Shown here one piece after another: positions 26,963-35,718 of a DNA stretch of 64,000 nt. A program made the position numbers and the translations under genes. Positions within the stretch are counted from its first letter, which is position 1, and every line of letters begins with the position of its first letter. This DNA is from an uncultured Verrucomicrobia subdivision 3 bacterium (GTDB lineage: Bacteria; Verrucomicrobiota; Verrucomicrobiia; Limisphaerales; UBA8199): contig CAIWMU010000093.1 of NCBI GenBank assembly GCA_903913865.1, forward strand, positions 62,001 through 126,000, written 5' to 3'. Under the pieces are notes generated by a model. The model was not told the origin of the DNA and made no database searches. It worked only from the letters and a program-made list of their open reading frames with translations.

Positions 26963-29169
26963 GTGCAGCAGCGAAAACACATGAGAGTGCGGGCCGAACC
27001 GGCCCAATGGAGACGTTCAAGTATGACAATCACGTTGTCCGCGCCTTTGCCATCGCCGCCGCGATCTGGGGCTTGGTCGGCACCGTGGCTGGATTGCTGG
27101 CAGCCTGCCAGTTGTTCTGGCCATGGCTGAATCTGGACACTCCGTTCACGACGTTCGGCCGGATACGTCCCTTGCATACGAACGCCGTTATTTTTGCCTT
27201 TGTTGGTAACGGCATGTTCTGCGGCATCTACTACTCGCTGCAGCGGCTATGCAAAGCCCGGATGTTCAGCGACACACTCAGTTGGTTGAACTTCTGGGGA
27301 TGGCAGGCGATCATCGTTTCTGCTGCCATCACACTCCCATTGGGGTTGACCAGCAGCAAGGAATATGCGGAATTGGAATGGCCGATCGATATCGCCATCG
27401 CGCTGATCTGGGTTGCGTTCACCGTCAATCTGATGGGGACTATTTTCAAGCGCCGCGAGAAGCATATGTATGTGGCGATCTGGTTCTACATCGCCACCGC
27501 CATCACGGTGGCGATGCTGCATATTTTCAACTCATTGGAGATGCCGGCCAGCCTGTTCAAGAGCTATTCCGTGTATGCCGGCGTTCAGGATGCCCTTGTT
27601 CAATGGTGGTATGGGCACAACGCAGTGGCATTCTTCCTCACGACGCCCTATCTCGGCCTCATGTATTATTTTCTGCCCAAGGCCTCCGGCCGCCCGGTGT
27701 TCAGCTATCGACTTTCCATCATTCATTTCTGGGCGCTGATCTTCATCTACATCTGGGCGGGGCCGCACCATTTGCTCTACACCGCCCTGCCGGATTGGGC
27801 ACAATCTCTCGGCATGGTTTTTTCGGTCATGCTTGTGGCCCCCTCCTGGGGCGGCATGCTCAACGGATTGCTGACCCTGCGCGGTGCGTGGGACAAGGTG
27901 CGTGAAGAGCCCATGCTCAAGTTCATGGTGGTCGCGGTGACGGCATACGGAATGTCCACCCTGGAAGGCCCGACGATGGCCATCAAGAGCGTCAACGCTC
28001 TCTCCCATTATACGGATTGGACTGTCGCCCATGTGCACACCGGGGCGTTGGGGTGGAACGGTTTCATGACCTTCTCCCTCCTGTATTGGATGATCCCCAG
28101 GCTCTACAACACCCGCCTGTGGTCCACAAAACTTGCGAATTACCACTTCTGGGTCGGCCTTCTCGGCATGATGTTTTACATCGTCCCCATTTATGTCAGC
28201 GGCATCACCCAGGGCCTGATGTGGAAGCAGTTCAACGCCGACGGGTTTCTGCAATACCCGAACTTTTTGGAAACAACGATCCGGCTTCTCCCGATGCATC
28301 AACTGCGGGCAGTCGGCGGGGTGTTATACATCACTGGAATAGTGATCATGCTTGTGAACCTGTATCGCACCGCCAAGGCGGGCAAGTTCATTGGCGATCA
28401 GGAAGATTCCGCTCCAGCCCTGCTCCGGGGTGCAAATCAGGAAGGAATGAAGGACGGACACCGCTGGCTCGAAGGGGTGCCTGTGACCTTCACCGTTCTG
28501 GCGGCTCTTGCAGTGGTTGTGGGTGGACTGGTGGAAATTGTGCCTCTGTTCCTGATCAAGGAAAACGTGCCGACTATCTCAAGTGTGAAACCTTACAGTC
28601 CCCTCGAAGTGCTGGGCCGGGACCTATACATTCGTGAAGGTTGCGTCGGCTGTCATTCCCAGATGGTTCGGCCATTCCGCTCCGAGACGGAGCGCTATGG
28701 GGAATATTCCAAGGTTGGCGAATACGTCTACGACCATCCGTTTCTCTGGGGTTCGAAGCGGACCGGCCCGGACCTGCACCGTGTGGGTGGCAAATATCCG
28801 GATGCTTGGCACTACAACCATATGGAGAACCCACGGAACACATCTCCAGAGTCCATCATGCCGAACTATTTCTGGCTGCTGAGCCAGAAGTTGGACACAA
28901 CCGTGGTTGTGGACCGGATGCATGCACTCCGCAAGGTTGGTGTTCCCTATACCGATGACGAGATCAAGGGCGCGGCCAAGAGCATTGAGGCACAATCCAA
29001 GAAGGTCGTTGCCAATCTCGCGGTGGGCTCCATAACAAATGCCCCCGCAGACCGCGAGATCGTCGCCCTGATCGCCTACCTGCAGCGCCTTGGCACCGAC
29101 ATCAAGGCCATGCCCACGAATGCGCCAGCCGCACCTGTGGCCACTGCCATAACTCCTGCCCGCAACTGA
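26959..29169 (+). CDS. ccoNO: Fused cbb3 cytochrome c oxidase subunits I/II (CcoN-CcoO)
   Basis: The catalytic subunit and the mono-heme subunit of high-affinity cbb3 oxidase in one 736-residue polypeptide. The CcoN part (about 20-480) has 12 or so helices with metal-ligand regions '[12 protein letters not shown]', 'GPHHLLY' and '[11 protein letters not shown]'. A linker with another helix leads to the CcoO part (about 530-700), with one heme c site '[12 protein letters not shown]' and '[13 protein letters not shown]'. Most Proteobacteria encode the two separately; a fusion is known in Bacteroidetes and some PVC bacteria. Inner membrane, heme c on the periplasmic side; proton-pumping oxygen reduction at low oxygen. 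Followed 7 nt later by ccoQ. Confidence 0.95.
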   Translation: MSAAAKTHESAGRTGPMETFKYDNHVVRAFAIAAAIWGLVGTVAGLLAACQLFWPWLNLDTPFTTFGRIRPLHTNAVIFAFVGNGMFCGIYYSLQRLCKARMFSDTLSWLNFWGWQAIIVSAAITLPLGLTSSKEYAELEWPIDIAIALIWVAFTVNLMGTIFKRREKHMYVAIWFYIATAITVAMLHIFNSLEMPASLFKSYSVYAGVQDALVQWWYGHNAVAFFLTTPYLGLMYYFLPKASGRPVFSYRLSIIHFWALIFIYIWAGPHHLLYTALPDWAQSLGMVFSVMLVAPSWGGMLNGLLTLRGAWDKVREEPMLKFMVVAVTAYGMSTLEGPTMAIKSVNALSHYTDWTVAHVHTGALGWNGFMTFSLLYWMIPRLYNTRLWSTKLANYHFWVGLLGMMFYIVPIYVSGITQGLMWKQFNADGFLQYPNFLETTIRLLPMHQLRAVGGVLYITGIVIMLVNLYRTAKAGKFIGDQEDSAPALLRGANQEGMKDGHRWLEGVPVTFTVLAALAVVVGGLVEIVPLFLIKENVPTISSVKPYSPLEVLGRDLYIREGCVGCHSQMVRPFRSETERYGEYSKVGEYVYDHPFLWGSKRTGPDLHRVGGKYPDAWHYNHMENPRNTSPESIMPNYFWLLSQKLDTTVVVDRMHALRKVGVPYTDDEIKGAAKSIEAQSKKVVANLAVGSITNAPADREIVALIAYLQRLGTDIKAMPTNAPAAPVATAITPARN

Positions 29170-29176
29170 AAGGAAA

Positions 29177-29380
29177 ATGATCCAAAACGTATTAAGGACT
29201 TTCGGCGGCATCGATGTTTACGGCATCCTCTCGTTGAGTCTTTTCATTCTGGTATTCAGCAGCGCCATGGTCTGGGCGATGCTCCTGAAGAAAAGCCATC
29301 TTGAGGCCATGGCCCGGGTGCCGCTCGAGGACGAAACCAAGAACTCCCCATCCAAAACTGCAACACATCATGAGCAATAA
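29177..29380 (+). CDS. ccoQ: cbb3-type oxidase subunit CcoQ/FixQ-like
   Basis: A 67-residue protein with one membrane helix (about 16-36) and a charged cytoplasmic tail. Position between ccoNO and ccoP, and the short helix-plus-tail layout, identify it as the small accessory subunit that stabilises the complex; sequence conservation in this family is low. The last 11 nt overlap the start of ccoP. Confidence 0.8.
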   Translation: MIQNVLRTFGGIDVYGILSLSLFILVFSSAMVWAMLLKKSHLEAMARVPLEDETKNSPSKTATHHEQ

Positions 29381-29987
29381 ACCAAAGGACAATCAGGAAG
29401 ATCCCCTGCTGTTGGATCACGACTATGATGGGATCCGCGAGCTGGACAATAAGCTGCCACGCTGGTGGGTCTATCTCTTCTGGTGCTGCAACATTTTCGC
29501 CCCGTTCTATCTGGGCTATTACCACCTGTTCGCCAAAGGTTCCATAGCGGAGGTGGGCCAGATGCGGACGGAATATGCCGAAGAGATGCGGATCGGGGAT
29601 GCGATCAAGTCGAAGAGTGTCGCTGAATTTGAGGGAAAGGTTGACTCACTTGAGCCGTCGAAGGATGCCGCCATTCTTGCACGGGGTCAGGCAACCTTCC
29701 GGTCCAAGTGTTCCCCCTGTCATCGGCCGGATGCGGGCGGTTTGGTCGGTCCGAACCTTTGCGACGATTATTGGATCCATGGTCCCAAGTTCGCCGACAA
29801 CGTGCGCACCATTTGGAACGGATTTGAGTCCAAGGGCATGCTTGCCTGGAAGAAGCAGGGCATGAAGCCTGCCGAAGTGATCGAAGTCGCAAGCTACATC
29901 TACACGCTGCGCGGGAGCAATCCAAAGAATCCGAAACCTGCTGAGAATACAGCCCCGGTCAAGACGGGACCCAGCGAGTTTGAGTAG
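29370..29987 (+). CDS. ccoP: cbb3-type oxidase subunit III (CcoP), mono-heme
   Basis: A 205-residue electron-entry subunit. The N-terminal domain matches CcoP ('DGIRELDNKLPRWWVYLFW', one membrane helix about 32-52), followed by a linker and a single cytochrome c domain with 'CSPCH' at 114-118 and 'GPNLCDDYWIHG'. Canonical CcoP carries two heme c groups; here only one CxxCH is present in the whole protein. Start ATG 29370 is chosen because it begins the conserved N-terminus; the longer frame runs inside ccoQ. Membrane-anchored, periplasmic heme. Confidence 0.92.
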   Translation: MSNKPKDNQEDPLLLDHDYDGIRELDNKLPRWWVYLFWCCNIFAPFYLGYYHLFAKGSIAEVGQMRTEYAEEMRIGDAIKSKSVAEFEGKVDSLEPSKDAAILARGQATFRSKCSPCHRPDAGGLVGPNLCDDYWIHGPKFADNVRTIWNGFESKGMLAWKKQGMKPAEVIEVASYIYTLRGSNPKNPKPAENTAPVKTGPSEFE

Positions 29988-29992
29988 GTTCG

Positions 29993-31468
29993 ATGCCCCT
30001 TAATAGCCCATCGCCTCATATCAGGCCCTCCCAGTCAGCGGATAAACCGGGAATAGCCGCCAACAAGGCGGCATGGGGGGACTTTCGCAATCACATTGCA
30101 ACTGCGGACCGGGATGGGAGCAGAAAGTGGGTCTATCCCACCAAGCCTCGGGGGAGGTATTACAGGGCGCGGCAGTGGTTGACGTGGGTGATGTTGCTGG
30201 TGATGTTCGGGGGCCCGTTCGTCAAGATTCAGGGCAACCCGCTCCTGATGATCAACATCGTGGAGCGCAGATTTTCGGTTCTGGGAGTCATTTTTTGGCC
30301 CCAGGACAATCTGATCTTTGCGCTTGGGTTTCTCCTATTCCTGACCGGGATTGCCATATTCACAGCCGCCTTTGGGCGGTTGTGGTGTGGTTGGACCTGT
30401 CCACAGACAGTCCTCATGGAGATGGTATTCCGCAGGATCGAATATGCGATAGAAGGGGATGCCAGTGCCCAGAAGGCGTTGAATCGGGCACCTCTGAGCG
30501 GGACAAAAATTCTGAAGAAAGGGAGCAAGCACCTGATTTTTGCCATCCTCTCCTTCGTCATCGGCAATGTTCTTCTGGCCTATATCATCGGCTGGGACTC
30601 GCTCAAGCTCATCATCACAGATGGTCCCCTCCAGCATACGACCGGGTTGGGCTTCATGTTTCTTTTCAGTCTGGTTTTTTACGGGATTTTTGCACGATTC
30701 CGGGAGCAGGCCTGCACCTTCATCTGTCCTTACGGTCGTTTTCAATCCACTCTTCTCGACGAGAACAGCATCGTGGTTGCATACGACCACAAGAGGGGTG
30801 AGCATCGAGGGCGGGCCCGGAGGCATGAGCCTTGGGACCAGCGCCGCACCCACGGCATGGGGGACTGCATCGATTGTTTTCGATGTGTGACAGTCTGCCC
30901 CACTGGAATCGACATCCGGAACGGGACCCAGATGGAGTGTGTGGCGTGCACCGCGTGCATTGATGCTTGTGACGAGGTCATGGACAAGATGAAGCACCCA
31001 CGCGGACTGATCCGCTACGCGTCCCTCAACGGGATCGAAAAGGGTGAAAAATTGCGCGTGACCCCGCGTCTGATGGTTTACTGTGGACTGCTTGTGACAC
31101 TGGGTTTGGGGTTGACGGTTCTCCTAATGACCCGCAGCGACATGGATGCCAGCTTCCTGCGCAACCCCGGGAGCCTCTTTCAGCAGGCGGCTGAAGGGCG
31201 CATCAGCAACATTTACCAGCTCAAGCTGACCAACAAGACTCACAGCAGCAAGCGGGTCGAATTGAAGCTTGAGGGGATTGAAGGTGTAATCTCGATTCTT
31301 GGTGAGGACCTCCTCGTTCCGGCGGAGCAGCAGGCTGAGGTGCCAGTGATTGTGGAGATCGCCCCCGGAAAACTGCAGTCGGGCAGCACCCCCTTGCAGG
31401 TGGCGATTTACGTGGATGGCAAGCGTGGACAGCTTGTCAAAACGGGTTTCATCGGTCCCAGAAAATAA
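29993..31468 (+). CDS. ccoG: cbb3 oxidase accessory protein CcoG (4Fe-4S membrane protein)
   Basis: A 491-residue membrane protein of the RdxA/FixG/CcoG type. Helices in the N-terminal half contain the conserved Cys pairs 'WCGWTCPQTV' and 'CTFICPYGRFQ'; two ferredoxin-type clusters follow ('CIDCFRCVTVCP', 'CVACTACIDACD'). A further helix (about 360-380) leads to a C-terminal beta-sandwich periplasmic domain. CcoG is reported to reduce copper(II) during cbb3 assembly. It begins 5 nt after ccoP and ends 2 nt before ccoH. Confidence 0.93.
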   Translation: MPLNSPSPHIRPSQSADKPGIAANKAAWGDFRNHIATADRDGSRKWVYPTKPRGRYYRARQWLTWVMLLVMFGGPFVKIQGNPLLMINIVERRFSVLGVIFWPQDNLIFALGFLLFLTGIAIFTAAFGRLWCGWTCPQTVLMEMVFRRIEYAIEGDASAQKALNRAPLSGTKILKKGSKHLIFAILSFVIGNVLLAYIIGWDSLKLIITDGPLQHTTGLGFMFLFSLVFYGIFARFREQACTFICPYGRFQSTLLDENSIVVAYDHKRGEHRGRARRHEPWDQRRTHGMGDCIDCFRCVTVCPTGIDIRNGTQMECVACTACIDACDEVMDKMKHPRGLIRYASLNGIEKGEKLRVTPRLMVYCGLLVTLGLGLTVLLMTRSDMDASFLRNPGSLFQQAAEGRISNIYQLKLTNKTHSSKRVELKLEGIEGVISILGEDLLVPAEQQAEVPVIVEIAPGKLQSGSTPLQVAIYVDGKRGQLVKTGFIGPRK

Positions 31469-31470
31469 TC

Positions 31471-31968
31471 ATGCCTAGCGCGACTCAAAATCCAACCGTC
31501 CGCCCTCCGCGCAGTCTCTGGCCTGTTTCGATAGTGATTTTTTTCATCTTCGTCGTGATTGGTCTCGGATCACTCGTTGCCGTATGCACGATGCACAAGG
31601 AGGAGTTGGTCCGGCCTGATTACTATGAGCAGGAGTTGCGGCACCAGGGGCGGATGGACCAGATTGGAAGGGCTGGAGCACTCTCCACACGACTTTCGAT
31701 CGCCTATGATCCCGAATCCAGGGCGATCCAGCTGGAGTTTCCCAGTGCGGCGTTCGGGCAGACGACCACGGGACAGGTGGAGTTGTATCGTCCCTCGTCT
31801 GTGAGCATGGACCGCATGTTCAAGATTAATCCCAATCTGGGGAGAACTCAGGTCATTGACGCCTCCCGAATCAGTTCCGGACTCTGGAGAGTTCGGGTTT
31901 CCTGGGTGACGGAGGGACAGACATTCATGGTGGAGGAGAAGTTGGTGATCCCCGCGATGGTGAAGTAA
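31471..31968 (+). CDS. ccoH: FixH/CcoH family cbb3 assembly protein
   Basis: 165 residues: one N-terminal membrane helix (about 17-40) followed by 'LVRPDYYEQELRHQ', the FixH signature, and a periplasmic beta-rich domain. It stabilises early cbb3 assembly intermediates. The stop is directly followed by the ATG of the SafE-like gene with no spacer. Confidence 0.88.
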   Translation: MPSATQNPTVRPPRSLWPVSIVIFFIFVVIGLGSLVAVCTMHKEELVRPDYYEQELRHQGRMDQIGRAGALSTRLSIAYDPESRAIQLEFPSAAFGQTTTGQVELYRPSSVSMDRMFKINPNLGRTQVIDASRISSGLWRVRVSWVTEGQTFMVEEKLVIPAMVK

Positions 31969-32655
31969 ATGGATTTATACGCGGCACTGGTGCTGGGATT
32001 GGTGGGCGGTCTTCATTGCGCGGGCATGTGTGGCCCTCTTGCGCTTGCTCTGCCGGGGAGGGATCGTAGCGGGGCGGCATACGTTTTGGGTCGGCTGGCC
32101 TACAATTTGGGGAGGGTTGTGACTTATTGCGGGTTGGGTCTGATTTTTGGGGTTGTGGGCAAATCGTTTTGGATGGCCGGAGTACAACGTTGGGCCTCAA
32201 TCACACTGGGGCTGCTACTGATCTTCGGGTTGTTCCTTTCCCGAAAACTCGCATTATCCAAACCTGTGGTCCTTCTTGTCCAACGCCTCAAACTGGCCAT
32301 GGGAGGCTTGCTCAGGCGGCGGTCTCTGGTCGCATTGGGCCTTTTGGGTTTGCTCAATGGGCTTCTTCCCTGCGGACTTGTTTACGTCGCCTGTGCAGGT
32401 GCAGCTGCCACCGGGGGTGTTGTCTCGGGGTTGGAATACATGGCAGTTTTTGGGCTCGGGACGGTGCCTGTAATGTTCGTAATCAGCGTTTCGGGCAAGC
32501 TCATGCCGACTGCGCTCCGGATCAGGCTGGTCAGGGTGGTTCCTCTTTCCATAATCCTGCTGGCGATTCTGCTGATTTTGCGCGGGATGTCGTTGGGAAT
32601 TCCCTACGTCAGCCCTGATCTTTCAAGTCAGGATCCTGCCTGTTGCAGTCACTGA
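31969..32655 (+). CDS. SafE/DsbD-like membrane protein of the cbb3 operon
   Basis: A 228-residue protein with six or so hydrophobic helices and the motif 'GGLHCAGMCGPLALA' at the N-terminus, repeated in related form as 'LNGLLPCGLVYVA' in the second half. This is the signature of the sulfite exporter TauE/SafE-like (UreH_2/DsbD-related) proteins that end many cbb3 operons. The paired Cys-containing motifs suggest copper or thiol handling for oxidase maturation. A 'CCSH' tail could bind metal. True substrate unknown. Confidence 0.82.
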   Translation: MDLYAALVLGLVGGLHCAGMCGPLALALPGRDRSGAAYVLGRLAYNLGRVVTYCGLGLIFGVVGKSFWMAGVQRWASITLGLLLIFGLFLSRKLALSKPVVLLVQRLKLAMGGLLRRRSLVALGLLGLLNGLLPCGLVYVACAGAAATGGVVSGLEYMAVFGLGTVPVMFVISVSGKLMPTALRIRLVRVVPLSIILLAILLILRGMSLGIPYVSPDLSSQDPACCSH

Positions 32656-32689
32656 GCGGTTGGCCGACTCTCACCCAGCGCCACCCTTT

Positions 32690-33979
32690 TCAAGGGGTGG
32701 AGGAACTCAAATTCTCCGCCTTCCAAGTCATCGCCATGCGGATGCGTGTTCTGCCGCTTGGATGATCGTAGAAGAGGAATTCTTCAACGGGGCCAGGTGC
32801 CATTTTCCGGTAATCGGCCAGCTTGAGGGCTGCCTCGGCGAACCCATCCGGTTGACGGGCTGCGTTTAGTCCGAAAATGTCGGCCTCGGATTCCTGAACT
32901 CGGATGAAGGTGTTAATGGCCGGGGTCAGGACGAGCATATATGCCGAGAAAAGAACCACAACCAGGGGGAAGGTGGCCACGTCGGCGGGGTCCTGAATAT
33001 TCCATTTGTGTTTGTAGCGATCGAACAGGGATTGCAACGACCAGCGCAGGAGGTAAAAGCCGATGACCACCACCACACCAAAGAACAGAATCATTTTATA
33101 TACATGATTCAGGGCGTAGTGTCCCATCTCATGGGCCATGACCGCCTCGATTTCCGGGAGGGAGCATCGCTGCAGGAGGTTGTCGTTGAGGGTGATGCGT
33201 GTCGTGCCGAGCATTCCGCTCACATTTGCACTGATCCTCGTCGTTTGTCTCGATGCGTCCATTTCGTAAACCCGGTCAGCCGGGATGCCGTTCGCGCGGG
33301 CCAGACGGAGAATCGGATCCAGGATTTTGTGGTCCGACAACGGCTTGTAGGCGTTGAAAATGGGGGAGATGTAAACGGGTGCGATCACGGCACCCAGAAT
33401 GAGGAACATCATTGTAACGGCCGCCCCTGCGGCAGGCCAGATGCGTGGAAGCCGACGGACCACTGCCATCAGAACCACAAGAAAGAGGGAGCCAAACACA
33501 AGGGTCAGGATGAGCCCCTTGCACCAATCCAGCATCCAGTCGCCGAGGGTGTTCGTCGCCATTCCATACTGGTGCTCACGAAAAAAATCGGTGTAGAGAC
33601 TCAGGGGAAAGCTGAGCAGGGCTGAGGCAAGAAAGTAGAGGACACCATACCCGGCCGTGTGAAGCGGCTTGAACCGGGTGATCTTGCGGGTCAGGTCCCG
33701 CATACGGGCCGAGGCGGAAGTGCCGAGCAGCAGCCAGGCGATCAGAAGGCCGTTGAGGAACTGCCAGAGCTGGATCCAATAGCCCCCCTCGAAATAGGCA
33801 TCGCTTTTGGCACGTTGTTCCTGAGAAAGCCGGTTCAGGTATGTCCGGGTTGCTGATTCGACGTCGAAGGCCATTCCTGCGGGAGGAGCCGGTGTGGCAG
33901 GCTGTCCATGGCTCGAAAAGCTGAATAGCAGCAGGCACATCAACAGTGCGACAACCTTGAATTTAAGAACAATGCTCAT
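32690..33979 (-). CDS. M48 family metallopeptidase (Ste24/CAAX protease-like)
   Basis: A 429-residue membrane zinc protease. Hydrophobic N-terminus (probable signal peptide) and several membrane helices; zinc ligands in 'VMAHEMGHYALNH' and the third ligand Glu in 'ESEADIFGLN'. The layout is that of Ste24-type M48A enzymes, which in bacteria act in membrane protein quality control. The first codon overlaps the stop of the upstream secreted-protein gene (ATGA), so the two form an operon. It converges on the cbb3 operon; an imperfect inverted repeat, CCACCCTT/AAGGGGTGG at 32681-32700, covers the stop codon. Confidence 0.9.
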   Translation of the reverse strand: MSIVLKFKVVALLMCLLLFSFSSHGQPATPAPPAGMAFDVESATRTYLNRLSQEQRAKSDAYFEGGYWIQLWQFLNGLLIAWLLLGTSASARMRDLTRKITRFKPLHTAGYGVLYFLASALLSFPLSLYTDFFREHQYGMATNTLGDWMLDWCKGLILTLVFGSLFLVVLMAVVRRLPRIWPAAGAAVTMMFLILGAVIAPVYISPIFNAYKPLSDHKILDPILRLARANGIPADRVYEMDASRQTTRISANVSGMLGTTRITLNDNLLQRCSLPEIEAVMAHEMGHYALNHVYKMILFFGVVVVIGFYLLRWSLQSLFDRYKHKWNIQDPADVATFPLVVVLFSAYMLVLTPAINTFIRVQESEADIFGLNAARQPDGFAEAALKLADYRKMAPGPVEEFLFYDHPSGRTRIRMAMTWKAENLSSSTP

Positions 33980-34692
33980 TTTGAAACGGTTATGTTTTTT
34001 GGTTCGCGCGGCAGGATGATCCGTGTTTCTCCGGGCTTGATGGAACTGAACTCAACCTTGATTCTGCCTTTTTCGTCGGCCTCAACGGTTCGATTCTCCT
34101 TGCGATTGCAGACAGTAACGGTCGCCGGTTTGCTCGGCTCGAATTCAAAAACCACGGTCTTGAGTTTGGGGACGGCTAGAGCGAGCAACCCCAACTTTTT
34201 CTTGATGGCGGCATTCAAATCGTCAAGCGCCCCCGCGTAGTAAGTGGCGGATTCATCCAGCAGGCCCGGGTAGCGGATGCTGACCCCCATGCGGATCGAG
34301 ATGGCTCCCTCGGGCTGGTTGCTGGTTACGGGGGGATTTTCAGACCGCAACTCCCGCGTGAGGGGGAACTCCAGAATCTGTCCGTCCGCACCCAGCTTGA
34401 TTGGTATCGCCCCCCGGGAGGAGTTAACCTCCAGCTTGAGGAGTGAGAGGGAAGTCCCGTTGGTGGACAATCTCACCTTCAGGTTGGGGATCAGCTTGTC
34501 CTTTCCCTTGAGCAGGGCGAGATCATCGAAGGTCTTGGCCAGTGTGTTATAAGGGATGGATGCGTTGGCCGCCATGGATCGGTCTCCACCTGAGAGGAGC
34601 ATTGACAGGACCAGCGCCGCACAGAGCAGGGGCGGGCACAACGATCCAGTTGGGTTCCTGCGACCAGTTATTGCATGTCTGATTTTGCTCAT
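33976..34692 (-). CDS. Secreted protein of unknown function
   Basis: A 238-residue protein with an N-terminal hydrophobic signal segment ('LLCAALVLSMLLSG', cleavage likely near 'SMAANA'). The mature part begins 'IPYNTLAKTFDDLALL' and alternates beta strands with charged loops; it faintly resembles DUF2987 proteins, but I cannot confirm that. ATG 34692 is preferred over the TTG at 34707. Its TGA overlaps the ATG of the M48 protease gene, so the pair probably works together at the membrane or in the periplasm. Confidence 0.72.
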   Translation of the reverse strand: MSKIRHAITGRRNPTGSLCPPLLCAALVLSMLLSGGDRSMAANASIPYNTLAKTFDDLALLKGKDKLIPNLKVRLSTNGTSLSLLKLEVNSSRGAIPIKLGADGQILEFPLTRELRSENPPVTSNQPEGAISIRMGVSIRYPGLLDESATYYAGALDDLNAAIKKKLGLLALAVPKLKTVVFEFEPSKPATVTVCNRKENRTVEADEKGRIKVEFSSIKPGETRIILPREPKNITVSK

Positions 34693-34847
34693 GGTGAAGT
34701 CACGCAAGCTTACGGGGTGATGTCCCAGGGGACAAGCCCGTTGCGGTTGGCTCGATTGAAATTGCCCGGTGTGTCAAGCTGCCGCTGTCCCCGTGAGACA
34801 TGGCGAATCTTCTCGTCGGAATCAGGGTTGCCGGTTAGAATTTCCCC

Positions 34848-35711
34848 ATGTCTGAGCATGTCATCGGCATTATTGGCGGCAGTGGACTTTACCATATTGA
34901 AGGCTTCACCAGTCAAAAATGGGTCAAAGTGAAGACTCCGTTCGGTCCTCCTTCCGACGAACTACTGACGGGCGAACTTCACGACCGCCGGGTGGTTTTT
35001 TTGCCCCGCCATGGCCGGGGACATCGCATTTTGCCCTCTGAACTGAACCATCGGGCCAATCTTTGGGCCATGAAAAAGCTTGGGGTGGCCTGGGTGATCA
35101 GTGTGAGTGCGGTGGGTTCCCTGCAAGCAGCTTACAAACCTTGCGACATCCTTTTCCCCGACCAGTTTTTGGATCGGACCAAACAGTCGGCCGCGCACAC
35201 TTTTTTCGGGCGTGGCATTGTGGGCCATGTGCCGTTTGGTCGTCCTGTTTCCGAAGAACTGAGGGCGATCCTGCATCAGAGTGCCCGCAGCCTCAAAGTC
35301 CGGTGCCACAATGGCGGGACCTATGTGAACATGGAGGGCCCCGCATTTTCGACCCTGGCGGAATCGCTGACCAATCGCAAGGCCGGTTATTCTGTCGTGG
35401 GGATGACGAACCTCGGGGAGGCCAAGTGCGCCCGGGAAGCGGAGATTGCCTATGCAACGATGGCGATGATCACCGACTACGATTGTTGGAAAGAGGACGA
35501 GGCGCACGTTACGGTGGATGTCGTGATCGCAAATGTGGCCAGGAATGGGGCGAATGCGAAGCGGATTATTGCTGATGCGATCCCGAAGATTCCTCTTGAG
35601 CCGACCTGGGATTGCCATTGTGTCCTGAAAAACGCGATCATGACGGAGCGCTCCTGCTGGCCTGCGAAGACCATCAAGGAGTTGCACCCGATCCTTAAGA
35701 AATATCTTTGA
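34848..35711 (+). CDS. mtnP: S-methyl-5'-thioadenosine phosphorylase (PNP/MTAP family)
   Basis: Splits methylthioadenosine with phosphate into adenine and methylthioribose-1-phosphate (methionine salvage, polyamine by-product). 287 residues with family motifs 'IIGGSGLY', 'LPRHGRGHRI', 'NMEGPAFSTLAES', 'VVGMTNLGEAK' and 'TDYDCWKED'; the last Asp-x-Asp region marks adenine-type rather than guanine-type purine specificity. A 6-oxopurine phosphorylase is the main alternative. Divergent from the M48 pair and 7 nt upstream of gatB. Confidence 0.9.
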   Translation: MSEHVIGIIGGSGLYHIEGFTSQKWVKVKTPFGPPSDELLTGELHDRRVVFLPRHGRGHRILPSELNHRANLWAMKKLGVAWVISVSAVGSLQAAYKPCDILFPDQFLDRTKQSAAHTFFGRGIVGHVPFGRPVSEELRAILHQSARSLKVRCHNGGTYVNMEGPAFSTLAESLTNRKAGYSVVGMTNLGEAKCAREAEIAYATMAMITDYDCWKEDEAHVTVDVVIANVARNGANAKRIIADAIPKIPLEPTWDCHCVLKNAIMTERSCWPAKTIKELHPILKKYL

Positions 35712-35718
35712 GCAGCCT

